Source: Bacteroidales bacterium UBA4912 (GTDB taxonomy: Bacteria; Bacteroidota; Bacteroidia; Bacteroidales; Dysgonomonadaceae). Taken from it: a stretch of 28,862 nucleotides of DNA. How positions within the stretch are numbered: position 1 is the first letter of the stretch; the number at the start of each line of letters is the position of its first letter. A program made the position numbers and the translations under genes. Below, piece by piece: positions 24,302 to 28,862 of the stretch. Below the pieces are notes generated by a model that was given only the letters and a program-made list of their open reading frames with translations, searched no databases and was not told the origin of the DNA. The DNA lies in contig DHCC01000002.1 in the NCBI GenBank assembly GCA_002398875.1, positions 21,235 to 50,096 on the forward strand, in the 5' to 3' direction.

Positions 24302-25201
24302 TTATTCTGATTTATAATTTTCAAATGCGTTAGCTATATCTGCTTCAATATGGTCACCGGAATGAACAATCACCCTGTATCTTAGTGTAAAAGATTCTCC
24401 CTTTTTTATAAAGGTATATTCATCATTTTCCGGCCAGTACATAGGAGTTGGCGAGAAGAAGCCATAATCACGGGTGAACCAAGGGGATGGATACCACATA
24501 TTTGAAGGGTGCTGTAAGATAGCTATCCCCTCCATTTTACCCATACGCTCTCCTGAAAAATCCATCCATGCTGATGGTTGCCCAAATGTAGCTTTTTCAC
24601 CCTTTTGATTTTCAGCGTTTATCATTGTACCACCGTTTATTACTGCTAAATCCGGATCCATACGAACACTAAACAGAGAATGATTTGTTTTATCAATCCT
24701 AACATCCATCAACATCTCCATAGTTATATCAAAATCAAGCTGATACATACCTTTAGAAGGTGATGATATTGTAATTATGCGTTTATCTTTTATTGGTGCA
24801 TCTGCGTCTTTTCTGTGCCATATACATTCGTTTTCAATAACAGCTTTATCACCTCCTGACTCTAAAATATTCACTTTTAGTGAGGTAATTTGCCCGCGAT
24901 CTATTCCCTCCTGCCAATAATTACCACCATTTACTTTATCACATCCAAAGAAAAGAGAACTGTGATGTGGATAATTTGCGTTTCTGATAGATGTTACAGA
25001 AGCGTTTGATGGTCCATTAACCGGATAAAAAAAAGGATATTTTTCATTATCTGGGAAAATATAGCTTGTGAAAAAATTGCCGTCAATACTAAAATCAACT
25101 CTATCTCCTATTTGGATAGCTGTTACTTTTGATTGCGAAAAACTATAAGAATACATCATTGAAATAAACAGTAGGATAATTGTTATTTTTTTCATTTTCA
25201 T
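24302..25201 (-). CDS. DUF6807 (PmoA-like) exported protein, short form
   Basis: A 299-residue exported protein: the signal peptide ends SYSFSQ at about 23. It carries the family core YPFFYPVNGPSNASVT and YPHHSSLFFGCDKVNGGNYW with His79-His80. The late segments are PSAWMDFSGERMGK and HPSNMWYPSPWFTRDYGFF. The family is often called PmoA-like from weak similarity, but there is no membrane methane oxygenase here. It lies in a tight cluster with Gfo/Idh genes, a context seen for this family in glycan loci. Activity is unknown. The longer paralogue next door shares the HH...W motif. Confidence 0.75.
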   Translation of the reverse strand: MKMKKITIILLFISMMYSYSFSQSKVTAIQIGDRVDFSIDGNFFTSYIFPDNEKYPFFYPVNGPSNASVTSIRNANYPHHSSLFFGCDKVNGGNYWQEGIDRGQITSLKVNILESGGDKAVIENECIWHRKDADAPIKDKRIITISSPSKGMYQLDFDITMEMLMDVRIDKTNHSLFSVRMDPDLAVINGGTMINAENQKGEKATFGQPSAWMDFSGERMGKMEGIAILQHPSNMWYPSPWFTRDYGFFSPTPMYWPENDEYTFIKKGESFTLRYRVIVHSGDHIEADIANAFENYKSE

Positions 25202-25262
25202 TTATATTAATTAGTTTTTTAGGTTATACTTATAATTTATATCAACAAACTTTTAATAGGTA

Positions 25263-26522
25263 TTATTTTTTGAATTTAATTTCAATCTTCGGAGAGTTTG
25301 CAAAACTATTCCAATATGCTTCAGCAGTATCTTTATTCAGTTCACCATCAAATACTACCATTCTATATGAAAGAGTATAATCCTGATGAGGTTTTATTAT
25401 CCATGGATCATGGCGAATAGGTACAAACTCAAAATAAAGATCACCCCTGCCACCGTTTGCATCCATCGGCCAAACTCTCATTGGTTCAGGGTGTTGTTGG
25501 TTAAATGGGTGACTCATAAACAAAATCCCTGATCTTTTATCATCAACATCTGTTTCACCTTCCACGATACACCAGCGAGCCCTGCTACCATCAGCATCAA
25601 TCCTGGTCTTACCTTCCGAAGTCAGAACTGAGGAATTATTCTTTTCCCATTTCTCTGTTGCTCTGAAACCAATTCCTCCACCATAGCGATAGGCATCAAA
25701 AACGATTCCATTTTTGAGTGGGCTATTAAAAGTTGTTGTATAGTCGACAATCCAAACATTTTCATCTACATTCCACACTCTCACTTCCAAAACTTCATTG
25801 ATTGCAATCTGATCTTCACCCTTGTTCCCGAAGTCAATATGCTGTTGCAATACTTTGAATCCGGAATACACGTCACCTGACACTTCAGACAAAAAAGAAT
25901 TAAACTTTACTGTTCCCTGTCCTTTAGCCAAGTTCCAGAAGTCAACTTCTCTATCATCAATATGCGTTAACGTCCACGGGCCCCAAATACCGTAATGGTG
26001 ATAGTGGTCAGGTGCTTGTACTCGTGTCAAAACTTCTCCTCCCGGTGAATACAAAGGATGGATAAATCCAGAACGTTCAAACAACGGGTCAACACCTTCC
26101 GGTGGATACATAGTTCTGTATCTATAACTTAAAATAGGACTAGAATCTTTGTATAATGTCAGATTTCCTCCCGATTTACTTATCTGAAATTGATCTTGCT
26201 CTTTAACTGACTGATCAGTTTCTATCAACTTAATTACAAAATTACGGTCAGTTTTTCCTCCGGAAACATTATCAGGTATAAACCAAAGAATTGGTCTGCT
26301 ACCTGATTCTACCTGACTTGGTACATACACCTCTTTATTGTTGGATATTTCATACAGTACAATTTTCTTGTCAGTGAAACTATATTTATCAGTGTTATCC
26401 AAAGTTATGGAAACGGGTGTATTTAAATAACTTTCATCCAGCTTTAAAGTAAAATATGCAATCTCTTGCGAAAATATTGGCTGAAATATAAAAAGAATTA
26501 TAAGTAGATATAGCGTTCTCAT
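25263..26522 (-). CDS. DUF6807 (PmoA-like) exported protein, long form
   Basis: A 419-residue exported protein with signal peptide MRTLYLLIILFIFQPIFSQ. An N-terminal extension of about 110 residues, rich in beta strands, precedes the DUF6807 domain. The domain core shows RYRTMYPPEGVDPLFERSG and then APDHYHHYGIWGPW, with His175-His176, parallel to the HH pair of the short paralogue. HPFNQQHPEPMRVWPMD and the C-terminal YRMVVFDGELN also parallel the short form. It lies 61 bases before the short form and 183 after the DUF2264 gene, with an inverted repeat in that gap. Role unknown; probably glycan-related. Confidence 0.72.
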   Translation of the reverse strand: MRTLYLLIILFIFQPIFSQEIAYFTLKLDESYLNTPVSITLDNTDKYSFTDKKIVLYEISNNKEVYVPSQVESGSRPILWFIPDNVSGGKTDRNFVIKLIETDQSVKEQDQFQISKSGGNLTLYKDSSPILSYRYRTMYPPEGVDPLFERSGFIHPLYSPGGEVLTRVQAPDHYHHYGIWGPWTLTHIDDREVDFWNLAKGQGTVKFNSFLSEVSGDVYSGFKVLQQHIDFGNKGEDQIAINEVLEVRVWNVDENVWIVDYTTTFNSPLKNGIVFDAYRYGGGIGFRATEKWEKNNSSVLTSEGKTRIDADGSRARWCIVEGETDVDDKRSGILFMSHPFNQQHPEPMRVWPMDANGGRGDLYFEFVPIRHDPWIIKPHQDYTLSYRMVVFDGELNKDTAEAYWNSFANSPKIEIKFKK

Positions 26523-26705
26523 ATTTTATAATTTTAATTCAATTTTTCAGGTAACTTATTTTGTCAATAAACAAAGTAAAAAAAAATAATTGTTAATGTC
26601 TACCAATATAATTACCAATAGTGATACTATATTTGCTTGTATCACCAATCATTTGTTAAACACTTTTAACTTATTGTTAATAGTACAATTATGCTTTCTG
26701 CTTAA
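26523..26705 (-). promoter_or_regulatory. Intergenic region before the DUF6807 cluster
   Basis: 183 bases, AT-rich, with the perfect inverted repeat GTGATAC (26621-26627) and GTATCAC (26639-26645), 11 bases apart, and two TACCAATA copies (26601-26608, 26613-26620). A weak CAAAGTAA (26572-26579) resembles a minus-strand -7 element. A promoter with an operator is plausible. Confidence 0.45.
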
Positions 26706-28760
26706 TTAGCAAGTCCTTCGCCCGTCTATATCTGCAAAATCAATATTATATTTAGTATCGTCAGCTAAAGTAATTATTGCACCAAGTGGTGAATAATTTG
26801 GAGTAACATCCAATATCTCTATATTTTTTATCGGATTCAACTCCTCTTTTGTCCATTCACTATTATCTGTTTTATGTAACATTACCGATATCAACAACTC
26901 CATTGGTGGATTCTTCTTCAAGCATTTTTTCCTGGCAAAAATAACAGTACTTTCATCTTCTTCTGCATTCCTGTTTGAATGAACTTTATGCTCTATTTGA
27001 TCCCAACCATTATAAGTTACCAATGCAAGACTCCTTCCGGGTATGGTTGCCGTAATTACTTTTTTGTCATCTTCTTCAAACTGTATAATCTCAGCAGCTT
27101 TACCATTCAAATGAGGCAACCCATAATGCCCGAGAGTAATCTCATATTCAAAAGCGAGACGTACACGATCAACTCTTATAACACCTCCGGGTATAGTTAT
27201 TTCTGCCAGATCAATAATGTAACCTACCCCATTATTAGGCGGTCTTCTCATAATAGCCTGACGATATACAACATCGTCAATTACGCCATTAAAAAGCATA
27301 CTTTGAGATATTGTAAATTTACGGTTATCATCTGCATCATTGTCAACTGTCAGTCCTGTCAGATAAAAGTTAACATCATCACCCCTTAAATCCCTGGGAT
27401 CCAGGCTCCGATAAGAGTATTCCATTGCAGTACCACCGTTAGGATCGTGATCTTCCCATGGAAAATGAGTGTTGTAACGTAGTTTAGAATAATTTGGATC
27501 ATCATAATATACCTTTCCGGGTACAATCTCCGAAGTACCTGTTTTTCCATGGTTTACCAACACCAGTCCCGGATTGTTCAGGACCACTTTCTTAGAATCT
27601 TCTCCCAGCGATTCCCAAAAGCCATCATTCTCTTTAGCGGTCCAGAAAGGCGAATCCTCAGGTAAAGCCAAACAGATAAAAGGTAGAAACATCAAATAGG
27701 GGCTGCCTGCACAACTATAGTTTTGCACCATGTACTCCCTTTTGCCATAAAACCCCAAACTGGGAATATTATTATAATAAAAGTCTTCACGCGTAACAAA
27801 CTGTAAAAGAGAACCTGAGCAGAGTCTTCTTGCCCATCCCGGATCCAAAAGATTGGGATTCTTCAACATGAAAGAAACAGGAAATGCCCCAGACACCCAT
27901 GTTCTGTAGCAAATACTGCGAGACCACATGTTAATGTATCCATCCCTGCCAAAAAAGCTTGGCAAAGATTCCATAAGCTTCTGAGCTGATCTCTCAATAA
28001 TATCAGCTATTTTAGGATAATACTCATCTCCGAATGTTCTGTTCCAAATTGTAGTATATACAATAAAAAGGCTGATAGAATAATAGTTATAAGTTTGCTC
28101 CAAATACCAACCGTTTCCTGAGTGATACGAAGCTATCCACAACAAATGATTCTCCAAAAGATCGTCATCAATTTCATAACCATACTTTTTTAAAAAAGAA
28201 AGAGCTATAATATTGAAAATACGCCAGTTGTTCTGTGTTGTTCTATGGTGAGCCCATTTCGAAATACACTCTACCATATCATTCTTTTGTTCTTCCGTAT
28301 AACTTGTCCATATAGTATCAGGCATAAGAAGCAGAGTCTTAAACAATCCTCCGAACTCACAAGTAAATTGATAGTTTGAGTCAGGAAGCTCTTCAGGCAG
28401 TGGTATTGAGTTAGGATGTCCCGGTGTAAAAGAGTTGTAAATATGTAAGGAATAATAATCCTTTAAATTAATACCATTTATTTCTGTTTTAGGGTCAACA
28501 TGAATTAATGGTCCAGCCAGTGTAAATGTTCTTTCCAAAGCTTCAAAATCAGCAGCTTTATAGCGCCAGTCAGGAGCGTTTGGCTGAGGATATGTTTTAC
28601 CCGGTACAATAGGAAAACTCATGTGTTGTTCTATTGATCCAACATGAGAAAAAGCTCCCTCAAGAAGATATTTTGCTAATTCGATGTAATGTTTTCTTGA
28701 CATACCTGTCTTTGGACTTAATACAAAATCAGGATTTTTTACTTCAAATTTTCTTTTCAT
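26706..28760 (-). CDS. DUF2264-domain protein (GH154-like)
   Basis: A 684-residue protein with an N-terminal alpha/alpha-toroid-type DUF2264 region (about 20-390). Typical features are HMSFPIVPGKTYPQ, WRYKAADFEALERTF, NNWRIFNIIALSFLKKYG and HSGNGWYLEQTYNYYS. A beta-rich C-terminal region follows. Part of this family is now classified as GH154 with beta-glucuronidase activity, which would fit the UxuA and KdgF neighbours. No signal peptide is seen at the ATG at 28760, so it appears cytoplasmic. It is the most upstream gene of the locus in this window. Exact substrate and catalytic residues cannot be read from sequence alone. Confidence 0.8.
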   Translation of the reverse strand: MKRKFEVKNPDFVLSPKTGMSRKHYIELAKYLLEGAFSHVGSIEQHMSFPIVPGKTYPQPNAPDWRYKAADFEALERTFTLAGPLIHVDPKTEINGINLKDYYSLHIYNSFTPGHPNSIPLPEELPDSNYQFTCEFGGLFKTLLLMPDTIWTSYTEEQKNDMVECISKWAHHRTTQNNWRIFNIIALSFLKKYGYEIDDDLLENHLLWIASYHSGNGWYLEQTYNYYSISLFIVYTTIWNRTFGDEYYPKIADIIERSAQKLMESLPSFFGRDGYINMWSRSICYRTWVSGAFPVSFMLKNPNLLDPGWARRLCSGSLLQFVTREDFYYNNIPSLGFYGKREYMVQNYSCAGSPYLMFLPFICLALPEDSPFWTAKENDGFWESLGEDSKKVVLNNPGLVLVNHGKTGTSEIVPGKVYYDDPNYSKLRYNTHFPWEDHDPNGGTAMEYSYRSLDPRDLRGDDVNFYLTGLTVDNDADDNRKFTISQSMLFNGVIDDVVYRQAIMRRPPNNGVGYIIDLAEITIPGGVIRVDRVRLAFEYEITLGHYGLPHLNGKAAEIIQFEEDDKKVITATIPGRSLALVTYNGWDQIEHKVHSNRNAEEDESTVIFARKKCLKKNPPMELLISVMLHKTDNSEWTKEELNPIKNIEILDVTPNYSPLGAIITLADDTKYNIDFADIDGRRTC

Positions 28761-28862
28761 TTTTATTGATATTAAAATTTATGTAATCTATTTTATGGGT
28801 ATGATATTAGTCTGTTCGCTTATTTTTACAAATTAAATGAATAATTTAAGATTACAAAAGAC

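Noticed and set aside
24302..26522. Methane or ammonia monooxygenase subunit (PmoA)
   Set aside because: The family name is historical. Both proteins are soluble, exported and beta-rich, lack membrane helices, and have no PmoB or PmoC neighbours.
26979..27389. Open frame of 136 codons on the plus strand
   Set aside because: Antisense to the DUF2264 gene, with no motif, promoter or ribosome site.

Overview
The window is AT-rich bacterial DNA that looks like a member of the Bacteroidales. The signs are a SusC/SusD pair, several small secreted or lipoprotein-type exports, weak Shine-Dalgarno sites, and intergenic matches to the Bacteroidetes -7 element (TAnnTTTG). I cannot name the genus. No tRNA, rRNA, CRISPR array, insertion sequence or phage gene is visible. 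The only intergenic stretch over 300 bases is 12333-12670, which holds the putative control region of a metal operon.

Left part (1-8243): the 3' two thirds of glmS on the plus strand, then a secreted CE15-type glucuronoyl esterase. On the minus strand follow a small exported nitroreductase, a secreted beta-helix protein, and a 2-oxoacid dehydrogenase set (E1 alpha, E1 beta, E2; no E3 in the window). Transcription runs E1 alpha, E1 beta, E2, beta-helix protein.

Middle part (8326-14464): a fusion of a YczE/YitT-like membrane region to a cytidylate-kinase-like domain. Next comes a compact metal operon (short Ric/hemerythrin-like protein, free HMA protein, P1B-type ATPase with CPG instead of CPC) closed by a hairpin terminator. 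A SAM methyltransferase and a plus-strand L,D-transpeptidase lipoprotein complete this part.

Right part (14470-28760): a uronate-oriented polysaccharide utilisation locus, all on the minus strand. In transcription order it holds a DUF2264 protein, two exported DUF6807 (PmoA-like) proteins, a Tat-exported Gfo/Idh/MocA oxidoreductase, a Gfo/Idh-like lipoprotein, SusC, SusD, a terminator hairpin, mannonate dehydratase UxuA and a KdgF-like cupin. UxuA and KdgF point to uronic acids, including unsaturated ones released by lyases, feeding 2-keto-3-deoxygluconate. The two envelope oxidoreductase-like proteins beside two DUF6807 proteins suggest a redox step on the sugar before or during uptake. This is the best candidate here for an incompletely described system. 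The link is inferred from gene context and family knowledge, not shown by the sequence.
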